From positions 1 to 64,000 of the forward strand of contig CANQOA010000001.1 in NCBI GenBank assembly GCA_947625355.1: DNA of 64,000 bases, read 5' to 3'. Shown here one piece after another: positions 49,954 to 58,221 of this stretch (the stretch's first letter is position 1; the number at the start of each line of letters is the position of its first letter). The notes under the pieces were generated by a model, which saw only the letters and a list, made by a program, of their open reading frames with translations, was not told where the DNA came from and searched no databases. The stretch comes from an uncultured Oscillospiraceae bacterium (GTDB taxonomy: Bacteria > Bacillota > Clostridia > Oscillospirales > Oscillospiraceae). A program made the translations under genes and the position numbers.

Positions 49954-50667
49954 ATGGCTCGCTGTGAGCTCACCCTCGTCGCCAACGCCGGACTTCTGAT
50001 CCGCCTGGGCCCCGCCGTCATCCTGGCCGACGCACTCCATGACAGACAGGTGGAGAGCTGGTCCACCGTCACCGAGGACCGCTGGCGGACGCTGCAGACG
50101 CTGCTGCCCGCGGCGGGCCCGGATCTCATCCTGTTCACCCACTGCCACCCGGACCACTTCTCCCCCAGGCTCGCCGCCCGGGCCATGGAGCGCTGGCCGG
50201 GGGCCAAGCTCGTTCTGCCGGAGCAGCGGCTGGCGGGCCAGCGGCTGATAGACGCCCAGCGGGAGACGGTGTCTCTGCCAGGGGGCACGGTCCGGCTGGC
50301 GCGGCTGCCCCATGAGGGGGCGGCATTCGCCAAGGTGCGCCACTATGGCTGCGTGCTGGAGCACGGAGACTTTCGGCTGCTTCTGACAGGGGACTGCGCG
50401 TTGTGCGCCGAGGCCCTGGCATCCTTCGCCGGGGACTGCGGGCCCATCGACGCGGCCGTGGCGCCCTTTCCCTGGCTCACCCTCCGCCGGGGACGGGAAT
50501 TTCTTCAGGAACGCATCCGGCCGGGACAGCTCGTCATCTGCCATCTGCCCTTCGCCGGAGAGGATATGTACGGCTACCGGACGGCGGCGCAAAAGGCCGC
50601 GCCCTTGTGGCAGGCCTCCCCGCTCACGCTCCTGACCGAGCCATTCCAGCGGATCATCATCGACTGA
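49954..50667 (+). CDS. MBL-fold metallohydrolase
   Basis: A 237-residue metallo-beta-lactamase-fold protein with the metal motif FTHCHPDHFSP (HxHxDH) and a later GDC metal aspartate. It resembles the UlaG-like/RomA group of metal-dependent hydrolases. The substrate is not predictable; a role in lipoate or keto-acid metabolism is not supported by anything but proximity. AAGGAGG precedes the ATG. It is transcribed alone and divergently from the scarred E1 beta/lpd locus. Confidence 0.85.
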   Translation: MARCELTLVANAGLLIRLGPAVILADALHDRQVESWSTVTEDRWRTLQTLLPAAGPDLILFTHCHPDHFSPRLAARAMERWPGAKLVLPEQRLAGQRLIDAQRETVSLPGGTVRLARLPHEGAAFAKVRHYGCVLEHGDFRLLLTGDCALCAEALASFAGDCGPIDAAVAPFPWLTLRRGREFLQERIRPGQLVICHLPFAGEDMYGYRTAAQKAAPLWQASPLTLLTEPFQRIIID

Positions 50668-50668
50668 C

Positions 50669-50693
50669 AGGACGCGCTTCGGCGCGTCCTTTT
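50669..50693 (+). terminator. Terminator of the MBL-fold gene
   Basis: AGGACGCGC (50669-50677), TTCG tetraloop, GCGCGTCCT (50682-50690), then TTT. Confidence 0.85.
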
Positions 50694-50710
50694 GCCGTTC
50701 AAGGTCTCTT

Positions 50711-50760
50711 TATGGGATAGCTCCTATCCCATACAAAAGCGGGTACCCGCTTTTTCTTTT
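50711..50760. terminator. Double hairpin between convergent MBL and lplA genes
   Basis: A perfect 10-bp stem TATGGGATAG/CTATCCCATA (50711-50733) is followed by AAAAGCGGGT/ACCCGCTTTT (50735-50754) with a strong plus-side T tract; the minus side can end lplA. Confidence 0.75.
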
Positions 50761-50768
50761 TATTTTGA

Positions 50769-51764
50769 TCAGATATCGCCCGAGGCGAAGAGGGTGTCCA
50801 TCACCTGGTCCGCACGGATGGCGCCGAACAGCTCCCCCACGGGGAACCGCTCCAAAACGGCCCGCACGTCCTCCCGCCGGAAGGGACATCCCTTCAACGC
50901 CCGGCACAGACCGTCCAGCGGCGACACGGCCAGAAAATCGCCGTAAAAGACGATGTCCGTGATGAGCCCCTGCTCCACGTTGACCCGGGTCTCCAGGGTC
51001 CCGCCCTCGAACCGGCGGCGGTCTTTTCTCGTATACTTGGGCGAGCGGCCGTAATTCCAGGCCCAGGTGTCGTATTTCTCCGTTTTCAGCGCCTGCACCG
51101 CGGCCATCTCTTCCTCCGTCAGGGAGGTCTCCGTGAGGCCGCCGGCGGCCAGCGATGTCTTGAGGTAAGCCCAAAACTCCGGCAGGGTCATGTCCTCCTG
51201 CAGGAAGGCACGGATGTTCCCCACCCGGCTGCGGACGGACTTGGTGCTCTTGGAGGAGAATTTCTCCGGGTCCGCCCGGAGCGCCCCCGCCACCATGGCC
51301 GGGTCCGCGTCGAACAGCAGGCATCCGTGGTAGAGGATCCGTCCGCCCACCAGCCGCTGGGCCGTGCCGGACACCTTCCGTCCCCGGACCAGGATGTCGT
51401 TCCTGCCGGAGGCCTCCGCCTCCAGCCCCAGGCCCCGCAGCGCCTCCACCACCGGGCGGGTGAACCGCTCCAGCGTGAGGGCGCCGGCGTCGCCGGCATC
51501 GGTGATGAAGGAGTAATTCAGGTTCCCCAGGTCGTGGTAGACCGCCCCGCCGCCGGTCATCCGGCGGACCACGTCGATGCCGTGGGCGTCCACGAAGTCC
51601 CGGTCGATCTCCTCCTCGGTGTTCTGGTTCTGGCCGATCACGACGGTGCTGCGGTTCTGCCACAGCATGAGATAGTCGCCCTCCCGGCGGCGCTCCAGAA
51701 CGACCTCCTCAAAGGCCAGGTTATAATGGGGATCAAGACTGTGGGTCTCGAGATAATAGGTCAT
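50769..51764 (-). CDS. lplA: Lipoate-protein ligase A
   Basis: LplA activates free lipoate with ATP and attaches it to E2 and other lipoyl domains. The 331-residue protein has NLAFEEVVL, the RRMTGGGAVYHDLGNLNYSF signature (lipoyl-AMP site), KVSGTAQR and the C-terminal accessory domain. The frame opens at 51842, but ATG 51764 follows GGAGAGG and starts at the conserved region. It supports the E2 protein nearby, indicating reliance on scavenged lipoate. The promoter carries a palindromic operator. Confidence 0.94.
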   Translation of the reverse strand: MTYYLETHSLDPHYNLAFEEVVLERRREGDYLMLWQNRSTVVIGQNQNTEEEIDRDFVDAHGIDVVRRMTGGGAVYHDLGNLNYSFITDAGDAGALTLERFTRPVVEALRGLGLEAEASGRNDILVRGRKVSGTAQRLVGGRILYHGCLLFDADPAMVAGALRADPEKFSSKSTKSVRSRVGNIRAFLQEDMTLPEFWAYLKTSLAAGGLTETSLTEEEMAAVQALKTEKYDTWAWNYGRSPKYTRKDRRRFEGGTLETRVNVEQGLITDIVFYGDFLAVSPLDGLCRALKGCPFRREDVRAVLERFPVGELFGAIRADQVMDTLFASGDI

Positions 51765-51797
51765 AGCGCCTCTCCGTATGGGCCGCGGGCCGCGCAG

Positions 51798-51828
51798 TTT
51801 GGTCCGTTGGTCATACCAACCGACCAAA
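51798..51828. promoter_or_regulatory. 31-bp palindromic operator at the lplA start site
   Basis: Two 14-nt arms around CAT match with one mismatch; the core TTGGT-CAT-ACCAA (51807-51819) is the PdhR/LldR-type GntR operator pattern. It lies just downstream of the -10, a repressing position. Confidence 0.85.
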
Positions 51829-51832
51829 TTAA

Positions 51833-51861
51833 AAACTATCACACGCGCGGCGGAGTGTCAA
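51833..51861 (-). promoter_or_regulatory. Promoter of lplA
   Basis: On the minus strand TTGACA (51856-51861), 17-nt spacer, TAGTTT (51833-51838). Confidence 0.75.
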
Positions 51862-51942
51862 GCGGGAACAAAAAGGGCCAGCCCAGAAATTCACCGGCGA
51901 AATTTGCGCAGTTTGCACAAAATAATAGCACAACAGGCAAAA

Positions 51943-52632
51943 TCAGTCCAGATCCGGGTATTCCTGGGAGAATTTCCGGACGATCTGGAGGTGATTTTCC
52001 ATCTCCTGCCGAGCCCGCTCCGGGTCACGATCCTTCACCGCGTCATAGATCAGCACATGGGACTCATAGGCGATGCGGGGATAATCCGGGCGCTCGAAAA
52101 ACCGATCCCGGATGCCGGCGATCATGCTGTTGACCAGGTGGATGGCGGCGGCCAGAAGTGCGTTGTGGCTGGCGACGGCCAGCGCCTCATGAAAGCCCAC
52201 GTCGGTCATGGGGTCCTCGGGGTGGGCCTTCATCCGCTGCAGGCAGTTGGCCAGCGCGGCCAGGTCCTCCTTCGTGGCGCGCTGGGAGGCCAGCTCCGCG
52301 ATGGCGCACTCGTTGATGCGCCGAAATTCCAAAAACTCCTCCTGGATGTCATCCCGGTTGGAGACCCGCACGAAGGAGATAGAGTTGCGGATGAAATCCG
52401 CGTCCCGGATGACCATCTTCCGGTTGCCCCGGGACTCGATGGCACCCAAAAACTCCAGCACCGCCAGGCACTCCCGCAAAGAGCCCCTGCCGATGCCCAG
52501 CTTTTCCGCCAGGTCCCGCTCAGATGGCAGCTCGTCTCCCACCTGGATGGTGCCCCGCTCCAGGGCGGAGATCAGCGACTGCATCACCAGCTCCGGGACC
52601 TTGGGCGATGTCTGAATCCGTTCCAGCGTCAT
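51943..52632 (-). CDS. FadR/PdhR-like GntR transcriptional regulator
   Basis: A 229-residue regulator: a GntR winged helix (about 15-75; VGDELPSERDLAEKLGIGRG) and an all-helical FCD domain with metal-ligand-like residues (FHEALAVASHN, HVLIYDAV). The FCD class binds small carboxylic acids. The longer frame begins at 52701; ATG 52632 has AAGGAGG. The operator pattern in its own promoter and at lplA matches the PdhR/LldR type, so it probably represses lplA and itself. The effector may be pyruvate, lactate or a related 2-oxo acid, which is inference. Confidence 0.9.
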   Translation of the reverse strand: MTLERIQTSPKVPELVMQSLISALERGTIQVGDELPSERDLAEKLGIGRGSLRECLAVLEFLGAIESRGNRKMVIRDADFIRNSISFVRVSNRDDIQEEFLEFRRINECAIAELASQRATKEDLAALANCLQRMKAHPEDPMTDVGFHEALAVASHNALLAAAIHLVNSMIAGIRDRFFERPDYPRIAYESHVLIYDAVKDRDPERARQEMENHLQIVRKFSQEYPDLD

Positions 52633-52646
52633 AAAGCCCCTCCTTC

Positions 52647-52686
52647 TTGGTATTACCACCATACCATCGTACCGTGGCAATGTCAA
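52647..52686 (-). promoter_or_regulatory. Promoter and operator of the GntR regulator
   Basis: Minus strand TTGACA (52681-52686), 17-nt spacer, TATGGT (52658-52663). TTGGT-ATT-ACCAC (52647-52659) is one base off the operator seen at lplA and covers the region just after the -10. Confidence 0.75.
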
Positions 52687-52754
52687 GCGGGAGGGGCTCA
52701 CCCTGCGGGATGAAAATCAAACCCGGTTTTTGTGGAATCTGACAGAAGTTTTTC

Positions 52755-53474
52755 TTATTTCAACCGCGGACGCCGGAGGGCCCCATAGGCGAAGGGCACC
52801 GCCAGCGCCAGCACGATGACCGCCGCCGCGGCGAGATCGGACGTGCCGGTGTACATGGTCCAGCCCAGCACCGCCAGTCCGGCGGTCAGCCACGTCCACC
52901 CGGCAAAGCGGTGGACCGCCTGCCAGCTGTCGCCCCGCTGGGTGAAGGCAAAGCGCAGGGCCAGACGGGCGTCCTTGGGGCAGTCCCACATATGGGCCCC
53001 CAGCATCAGCAGCGCCAGCGCCAGCACGCAGGGCGTGACGAACAGCGCCGAGTAGGGCAGGTCCGCCGCCTGGAACATCATGCCCCCGCAGAAGAGCACG
53101 CTCAGCACCGGGAAGCCCCACCGGCCCACCAGCCGCACCGGCGTCTTGGGCACGGTCACGCGCTTTTGGTTGATCCAAAGCTGGGCGTGGCAGATCCCGT
53201 TCAGCACGCACATCAGCCCCGGCAGCCCAAAGACCACCATATATCGGGGCAGGGAGTCGTCCCGCCCGTCGGACAGGATCAGCCCCGTGGGCACGATGGG
53301 CGGCATCTGCTCCCACAGACGCAGGCCCAGCACGGCGGGCAGCGCGCAGGCGACGGTGGTGACCACGGCCAGAAGGATGGCCTTGTCGCGGGTGACATGC
53401 TTGCCGAACAGACGCGCGGCCTCCATCTCCGCCTGGCGATCCATGGCCTGCCGCTTTTTTGTCTTGCTGCTCAT
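52755..53474 (-). CDS. SdpI-family (DUF1648) membrane protein
   Basis: A 239-residue protein with about six to seven helices. An early EQMPPIVPTG segment fits DUF1648, and the CPKDARLALRFAFTQRGDSW / AVHRFAGWTW region fits SdpI, the immunity and signal protein against the SdpC toxin. No toxin gene or ArsR regulator is adjacent, so an immunity role is unproven. I chose ATG 53474 over 53495 because GGGAGGC precedes it. Confidence 0.7.
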   Translation of the reverse strand: MSSKTKKRQAMDRQAEMEAARLFGKHVTRDKAILLAVVTTVACALPAVLGLRLWEQMPPIVPTGLILSDGRDDSLPRYMVVFGLPGLMCVLNGICHAQLWINQKRVTVPKTPVRLVGRWGFPVLSVLFCGGMMFQAADLPYSALFVTPCVLALALLMLGAHMWDCPKDARLALRFAFTQRGDSWQAVHRFAGWTWLTAGLAVLGWTMYTGTSDLAAAAVIVLALAVPFAYGALRRPRLK

Positions 53475-53533
53475 AAGCCTGCCTCCCGGGAGCACCCGGC
53501 ACGGCCGCCTGCGGCCCTCCGGGCATTGAAAAA

Positions 53534-53563
53534 TACGCGGCGAGCCGTGGAGCCAGCCGCGTA
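53534..53563 (-). terminator. Terminator after wecB
   Basis: Minus strand TACGCGGC (53541-53534 pairing with 53563-53556) followed by TTTTTC. It overlaps a promoter-like pair just upstream, so it may alternatively act in the SdpI-gene leader. Confidence 0.65.
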
Positions 53564-53566
53564 CAT

Positions 53567-53596
53567 ATTAAATCACAGAGGTTCTGACCGTGTCAA
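53567..53596 (-). promoter_or_regulatory. Promoter of the SdpI-family gene
   Basis: TTGACA (53591-53596), 18-nt spacer, TTTAAT (53567-53572) on the minus strand. Confidence 0.6.
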
Positions 53597-53650
53597 GTGG
53601 GGCGCCTGCCGCGCCCGGCGGCCCCGCGGATACGCCCGGCGCCAAAGGGT

Positions 53651-54751
53651 TCAGAGAAGGTCTCGCTCGATGATGTCGGCGATCTTTTTGCTGGCGGTCC
53701 CGCTGCCGTAGGGATTGCGGGCCCGGCTCATCCGCTCGTACCGGTCCTTGTCCTCCAGCAGCCGCCGGCAGGCGCGGTAGATGATCTCCTCATCCGTCCC
53801 CACCAGCTGGAGCGTTCCCGCCTCCAGGCCCTCCGGCCGTTCGGTGATGTCCCGCATCACCAGCACCGGTTTGCCCATCGCCGGCGCCTCCTCCTGCACG
53901 CCGCCGCTGTCCGAGAGGATGAAATAGGCGTGGTTCATCAGGTTGTGGAAATCGAAGGCGTCCAGCGGCTCAATCAGCCGGATGCGGCCGTTCCCTCCCA
54001 GCAGCTCATACGCCTCCTGCCGGACGGCCGGATTGGGGTGCATGGGGTATATCACCTTCACGTCCGGGAAATCGTCCGCCATCCGCCGGATGGCCCGGAA
54101 CATGCGGCGCATGGGCTCGCCCAGGTTCTCCCGCCGGTGGGCCGTCACGACGATCAGACGGCTGCCTTTCGCCCACTCCGTGAGCTCGCTTTTGTAATCC
54201 TCCCGTACCGTCGTTTTCAGCGCGTCGATGACAGTGTTGCCCGTCACATAGATGCTTTCGGGGTCCCTCCCCTCCAGCCGCAGGTTGTACCGGGCCAGCT
54301 GTGTAGGCGCAAAGTGGTACTTCGCCGCCAGGCTGATGGCCTGGCGGTTGTACTCCTCCGGGAAGGGGGTATAGATATCGCGGGTCCGCAGCCCCGCCTC
54401 CACATGGGCCACGGGGATCTGCTCATACAGGCACGCCAGAGACGCGGCAAAGGCGGTGGTGGTGTCACCGTGGACAAAGACCAGGTCCGGCCCATATTCC
54501 TCCAGGACACCCTTCATGCCATAGAGGACGCGCGAGGTGATATCGAACAGGGTCTGGTCCTCCTGCATGACCTTCAGATCGTAATCGGGCGTCACCCCGA
54601 AGAGCGCCAGCACCTGGTCGAGCATCTCCCGGTGCTGCCCCGTCACGCACACCCGGACCTCCATCCTCCCCCGCCGGCGAAATTCCCTGACCAGCGGGCA
54701 CATCTTGATTGCCTCCGGCCGGGTGCCGAAAACGACCAACAGCTTTACCAT
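53651..54751 (-). CDS. wecB: UDP-N-acetylglucosamine 2-epimerase
   Basis: The 366-residue enzyme interconverts UDP-GlcNAc and UDP-ManNAc for wall polymers. MVKLLVVFGTRPEAIKM, FVHGDTTTAF, HVEAGLRTRD and the catalytic C-terminal region DSGGVQEEAP are diagnostic of non-hydrolysing epimerases. The long frame to 55858 is not used; ATG 54751 has GGAGGGCGG. Neighbouring ManNAc transferase genes are absent from the window. Confidence 0.96.
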   Translation of the reverse strand: MVKLLVVFGTRPEAIKMCPLVREFRRRGRMEVRVCVTGQHREMLDQVLALFGVTPDYDLKVMQEDQTLFDITSRVLYGMKGVLEEYGPDLVFVHGDTTTAFAASLACLYEQIPVAHVEAGLRTRDIYTPFPEEYNRQAISLAAKYHFAPTQLARYNLRLEGRDPESIYVTGNTVIDALKTTVREDYKSELTEWAKGSRLIVVTAHRRENLGEPMRRMFRAIRRMADDFPDVKVIYPMHPNPAVRQEAYELLGGNGRIRLIEPLDAFDFHNLMNHAYFILSDSGGVQEEAPAMGKPVLVMRDITERPEGLEAGTLQLVGTDEEIIYRACRRLLEDKDRYERMSRARNPYGSGTASKKIADIIERDLL

Positions 54752-54924
54752 ATCCCCCGCCCTCCGCAAACGGCAAAAAATACGACACGGTCTCCTGCCC
54801 GCCCGCCCAAAAGATCCGCATATGATCCCATGGACTTTTTCAATTGTAGCACAGGCGCCGGCGGTTTGCAAACCTCCCCGCCGCAGACCTCGATCCGGAT
54901 GCCCCCATGTCGGCAGCCGGGACA

Positions 54925-54953
54925 TTGAAAGATGCGGCCGCTTCCGGTATAAT
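54925..54953 (+). promoter_or_regulatory. Promoter of the radical SAM gene
   Basis: TTGAAA (54925-54930), 17-nt spacer, consensus TATAAT (54948-54953). Confidence 0.85.
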
Positions 54954-54994
54954 ATAAGAAAAAGAGCCCGCGCGGGGCCCAATGGAGGACGCCT

Positions 54995-55867
54995 ATGACA
55001 CGGGAAGAGCTCTATCGGTCCATTTACAGCCATGACACGATCTACATCCCCCCTCATGAGGAGGGCAGCGCGGCGCTGGAGGTGTCGCTGGGATGCAGCT
55101 GGCGCCGGTGCGCCTTCTGCGACTTTGCCAGGGACGATTTCCGCCTCATCCCGCTGGACGAGGTGGAGCGGAGGCTGCGCGTGCTGGCCGTGCTCCAGCC
55201 GGAGCAGACCCGGCTGTTCCTCCTGGGAGAGAACCCCTTCATGATGGAGCCGGAGCGGCTGCTGCGGATCATCGCCATGGGCAGACACTATCTGCCCCGG
55301 CTGGAACGCGTGGCCATGTACGCCCGGGTGGACGACGTCCTGCGCCGGACGGACGGAGAGCTGGCCGCCCTGCGTCGGGCGGGGCTGGCGGCGCTGCACA
55401 TCGGCGTGGAGAGCGGCTGCGACAGCATCCTTCTGCAAATGGACAAGGGCATCACCGCCGCCCAGACCGTGGAGGCGCTGAACCGGCTGAGCGGCGCCGG
55501 CATCGACTATTACCTCACCGTCATCCCCGGCCTGGGCGGGCGGGACCACTCCCGGATGCACGCCATCGAGACGGCCAGGATGCTCAACCGCACCCGGCCG
55601 AAGGACATCTGGTGTCTGAAGCTGCACCTGTATGAGGGCACTCCCCTCTGGCGGGAGGCCAGGGCCGGACGCTTCGCCATGATGGAGCCCGCGGAGATCC
55701 TGCGGGAGGAGCGGCTGATGCTCCAGGAGCTCACTGTGACGGACTGCCTCTTCGAGGACACGACCGTGCTGGACCGCTATACCATCCGGGGCATGCTGCC
55801 GGAGCAAAAGCCGCAGCTTCTCAGCGCCATCGATTACCTGCTTCTGACCGAGGCCCACGGCGGCTGA
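54995..55867 (+). CDS. Radical SAM protein, CX4CX2C type
   Basis: A 290-residue radical SAM enzyme. The cluster cysteines are in LGCSWRRCAFCDFA (CX4CX2C), a spacing seen in a group of Elp3/HemN-like proteins with GC-PYNKC-TFC patterns. Further conserved parts are GENPFMM, VAMYARVDDVLR and HIGVESGCDSILLQM (the GxIxGxxE-like strand). No auxiliary cluster is visible. The substrate is unknown. It is transcribed alone from a consensus promoter and lies beside wecB and the hairpin array. Confidence 0.85.
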   Translation: MTREELYRSIYSHDTIYIPPHEEGSAALEVSLGCSWRRCAFCDFARDDFRLIPLDEVERRLRVLAVLQPEQTRLFLLGENPFMMEPERLLRIIAMGRHYLPRLERVAMYARVDDVLRRTDGELAALRRAGLAALHIGVESGCDSILLQMDKGITAAQTVEALNRLSGAGIDYYLTVIPGLGGRDHSRMHAIETARMLNRTRPKDIWCLKLHLYEGTPLWREARAGRFAMMEPAEILREERLMLQELTVTDCLFEDTTVLDRYTIRGMLPEQKPQLLSAIDYLLLTEAHGG

Positions 55868-55970
55868 GCGCGGCGCGCCGTTGATAGAAAAAGCAAAAGC
55901 AGGCCGGGATCTATCAGCCCCTTCGATTGGACAGAGCTCCTCCGGCGGATTATAATAATGACTATCTGAT

Positions 55971-56127
55971 GGCGAAACGCCGTAAGGCGTTGCGCCGAGC
56001 CGCTTTGCGGCTCAGCAAACAGCGGCGCTGTTTGCCAGACACTCATTGCAATGAACATTGCGCAAATGATCCTTGGATCATTTGCTGCCAAACGGATCGT
56101 TTGGCGGCGAAAACTTTCGTTTTCGCC
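55971..56127. repeat. Array of seven contiguous hairpins
   Basis: Seven inverted repeats are packed almost without gaps: 55971-55996 (11-nt arms, one mismatch), 55997-56013 (7), 56015-56035 (9), 56048-56061 (6), 56062-56085 (11, TT loop), 56087-56105 (8) and 56106-56127 (9). All but the first are perfect. A small frame crosses the block, but its composition is explained by the palindromes. The activase gene starts 57 bp after the array. Confidence 0.93.
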
Positions 56128-56183
56128 TTGCGATGATCATTATGAAATATCGGGAACACAAACGACGGAAGTGAGGCGGCCCT

Positions 56184-56951
56184 ATGACCTACATCGGCAT
56201 CGACATCGGCTCCACCTGCTCCAAGACGGCGGTCCTGAACGGCAGCGGGGAGACGGAGGGCCTCTTCGTGCTGCCCACGGGCTGGAGCAGCCTGCAGGCG
56301 CTGGAGGACATCCGCCGGGAGCTGGCCCGCCGGGGCGTGGACCCGGACGGAGCGGAATGCGTCTCCACCGGCTATGGGCGCAAGGCGGTGCCCTTCGCCG
56401 CCCGGCAGGTGACGGAGATCAGCTGCCACGCCAAGGGGGCTGCGGCGCTGTTCTCCCATGGGGCGATCAACGTCATCGACGTGGGCGGCCAGGACACCAA
56501 GGTCATCAGCTGCCGGGACGGCCGGGTGGAGGAGTTCTATATGAACGACAAGTGCTCCGCCGGCACGGGCAAGTTCGTGGAGATCATGGCCAACCGCCTG
56601 AACGTGCCCATCGGGCAGTTGGACGAGCTGGCCCGGGCGCGGACCGAGCAGATCGAGATCAGCTCCCTCTGCACCGTGTTCGCCGAGACGGAGATCGTGG
56701 CCCTGGCGGGGCAGGGCGTGGCCCGGGAGAACATCGCCTGGGGCGTGCTCAACTCCGTGGCGAAGAAGGTGGCCCAGGAATACGCCAAGCTGCGGGACGC
56801 CGACCGGCCGGTCTATCTGACCGGCGGGCTGTGCCAGTGCGGGTATTTCCTGGAGCTGGTTGGCCAGCGGCTGGGCCGGCCCATAGGCTCCGTACCGGAG
56901 GCGCGTTATGCCGGCGCCCTGGGCGCCGCCCTTCTGGCGGCGGGAAGATGA
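56184..56951 (+). CDS. ATP-dependent activase of the 2-hydroxyacyl-CoA dehydratase/DCCP family
   Basis: A 255-residue ASKHA ATPase (HgdC/BadF-type). MTYIGIDIGSTCSKTAV and NVIDVGGQDTKVI form the nucleotide site; Cys124 in NDKCSAGTGKF and Cys163 in SSLCTVFAETE bind the 4Fe-4S cluster shared by the dimer. Such activases inject one very low-potential electron per ATP hydrolysis into a partner iron-sulfur enzyme. The likely partner is the convergent gene at 56994-58145. The gene is monocistronic and ends in a terminator shared with its partner. Confidence 0.93.
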   Translation: MTYIGIDIGSTCSKTAVLNGSGETEGLFVLPTGWSSLQALEDIRRELARRGVDPDGAECVSTGYGRKAVPFAARQVTEISCHAKGAAALFSHGAINVIDVGGQDTKVISCRDGRVEEFYMNDKCSAGTGKFVEIMANRLNVPIGQLDELARARTEQIEISSLCTVFAETEIVALAGQGVARENIAWGVLNSVAKKVAQEYAKLRDADRPVYLTGGLCQCGYFLELVGQRLGRPIGSVPEARYAGALGAALLAAGR

Positions 56952-56984
56952 AAAGAAGGACCTGCTCTGGCAGGTCCTTCTTTT
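56952..56984. terminator. Bidirectional terminator between activase and reductase genes
   Basis: A 14- to 15-bp perfect stem (around AAGGACCTGC/GCAGGTCCTT, TCTG loop) with A and T tracts on opposite sides, between convergent genes. Confidence 0.93.
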
Positions 56985-56993
56985 TTCGATGGA

Positions 56994-58145
56994 TCACAGC
57001 ATCTCCAAAAACGCGGCGATGCGGGTGTTGAGCTGGCCCACGTCGATCTGGGAATAATCCGTCTCCACATTGATATAGGGCAGGTGCTTCTGGTCGCTGA
57101 CGAAGCGGTGGATGGCCAGAGACTCCACATTATAAGTATGGCATGCCTGGAGGGTCATCTCCAGCACCCCGTCCACCCGGAACTCGTCGATGAGCCGGCC
57201 CAGCAGCTCCAGCCGGTTGGGGTTGGGCGTCATCACCGAGCAGCCGATGGCCAGATACCGGCGGGCGATGGCGTCGTAGATGTCCGGCGCGTCCTCGTCG
57301 ATCATCTGATCGTGGGCCTTAGCGCCGGTGCAGTTCTCGTAGGCCACTACCACGCCGCCGTTGTCCTCCACCGCCCGGATGACCTTCTCCGTGGCGCCGC
57401 CGATGGGGCAGCCGGTGATGAGGATGCGGGGCCGCCTGGTCAGCATCTTCCCCTGGGCGTACTCTGCCTCGATCTTGGCCGTCAGCGCGTCCACCTCCGG
57501 GGGGATGGCGGACTTGTCGAACTTAAAGCCGCTGCCATAGAGGACCTTGAAGAGGTCATATCCCGTGATGGGGGCGGGGTCATGGCGCATCACGTCATAC
57601 AGCCCCTTCAGCGACCGGCGCACCCGGTTGTTGAGCTTCACCGCCTCCCGCACGGCCTCGTCGGTGATGGTAACGCCGAATTTTTGCTCCAGATACGCCT
57701 TGAGGCGCAGGATCTCGCCCTTCCACAGGGTCAGCGCCGCCTCGCTCTGGGAGTTGGGCAGTTCCATGACGAACACGTCCTTGAACTGGGCCATGTACTC
57801 GTACATCTTTTTCTTTCCGTCGCAGGTGGTCTCGCCCACCACCACGTCCGAAAAGTAGAAATACGGGCATTTATCGGTCTTGGCGAAGCCATAGCTGGAT
57901 TTGATGAGCGGGCAGAGGTTCTTGGGCAGGTCCTTTTCCGCCTCCAGGATGGTCTCGTCTGAGGTGGAGCACAGGCTCACCGTGGCCGCGCCCATGGCCA
58001 TGGCGATCTCCTGGGGGAAATAGGTGCAGTAGGAGCCCACCACGGGCACGCCTCTGTCCTTCAGCTCCTTCACGGCCAGGAAGGAATTCTTCCGCTGCTC
58101 GGCAAAGTCCTCAAAGACCTCCGGCAGGTCCTTTACGATCTCCAT
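56994..58145 (-). CDS. Double-cubane-cluster-type reductase (HgdB/YjiM family)
   Basis: A 383-residue member of the HgdB superfamily, single-gene form. Cysteines are at 40 (GSYCTYFP), 59, 78 (NLCPLIKSSYGFA), 93 (DKCPYF) and 108 in the first half, and 246 (ITGCPIGG), 272 (YENCTG), 302 (IGCSVMTP) and 335 (LQACHTYNVES) in the second. This pattern, the size and the lack of a second dehydratase subunit fit the double-cubane-cluster proteins, which reduce small substrates using a cognate activase. A 2-hydroxyacyl-CoA dehydratase subunit is the alternative. It is the last gene of the permease-ATPase-binding protein run, which is unusual and suggests the imported compound is its substrate. Confidence 0.85.
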   Translation of the reverse strand: MEIVKDLPEVFEDFAEQRKNSFLAVKELKDRGVPVVGSYCTYFPQEIAMAMGAATVSLCSTSDETILEAEKDLPKNLCPLIKSSYGFAKTDKCPYFYFSDVVVGETTCDGKKKMYEYMAQFKDVFVMELPNSQSEAALTLWKGEILRLKAYLEQKFGVTITDEAVREAVKLNNRVRRSLKGLYDVMRHDPAPITGYDLFKVLYGSGFKFDKSAIPPEVDALTAKIEAEYAQGKMLTRRPRILITGCPIGGATEKVIRAVEDNGGVVVAYENCTGAKAHDQMIDEDAPDIYDAIARRYLAIGCSVMTPNPNRLELLGRLIDEFRVDGVLEMTLQACHTYNVESLAIHRFVSDQKHLPYINVETDYSQIDVGQLNTRIAAFLEML

Positions 58146-58169
58146 TTTGTCTCTCCTTTCCGGACGTCG

Positions 58170-58201
58170 GCAAAGAGACAGGCGGATGCCTGCCTCTTTG
58201 C
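58170..58201 (-). terminator. Intercistronic hairpin after the binding-protein gene
   Basis: A 14-bp stem with one mismatch (58170-58183 with 58188-58201), no T run. It probably stabilises the binding-protein mRNA or attenuates reductase expression rather than terminating fully. Confidence 0.65.
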
Positions 58202-58221
58202 GCGATCAGAGGTATCGTTGT

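Noticed and set aside
55927-56136. 69-codon frame across the hairpin array
   Set aside because: Its sequence is dictated by the palindromes, both strands are similarly open, and no good ribosome site was found; I cannot exclude translation.
56994-58145. Classical two-subunit 2-hydroxyglutaryl-CoA dehydratase
   Set aside because: There is no second HgdA/HgdB-type gene in the locus and no CoA-transferase; the single-gene pattern fits the double-cubane group better.
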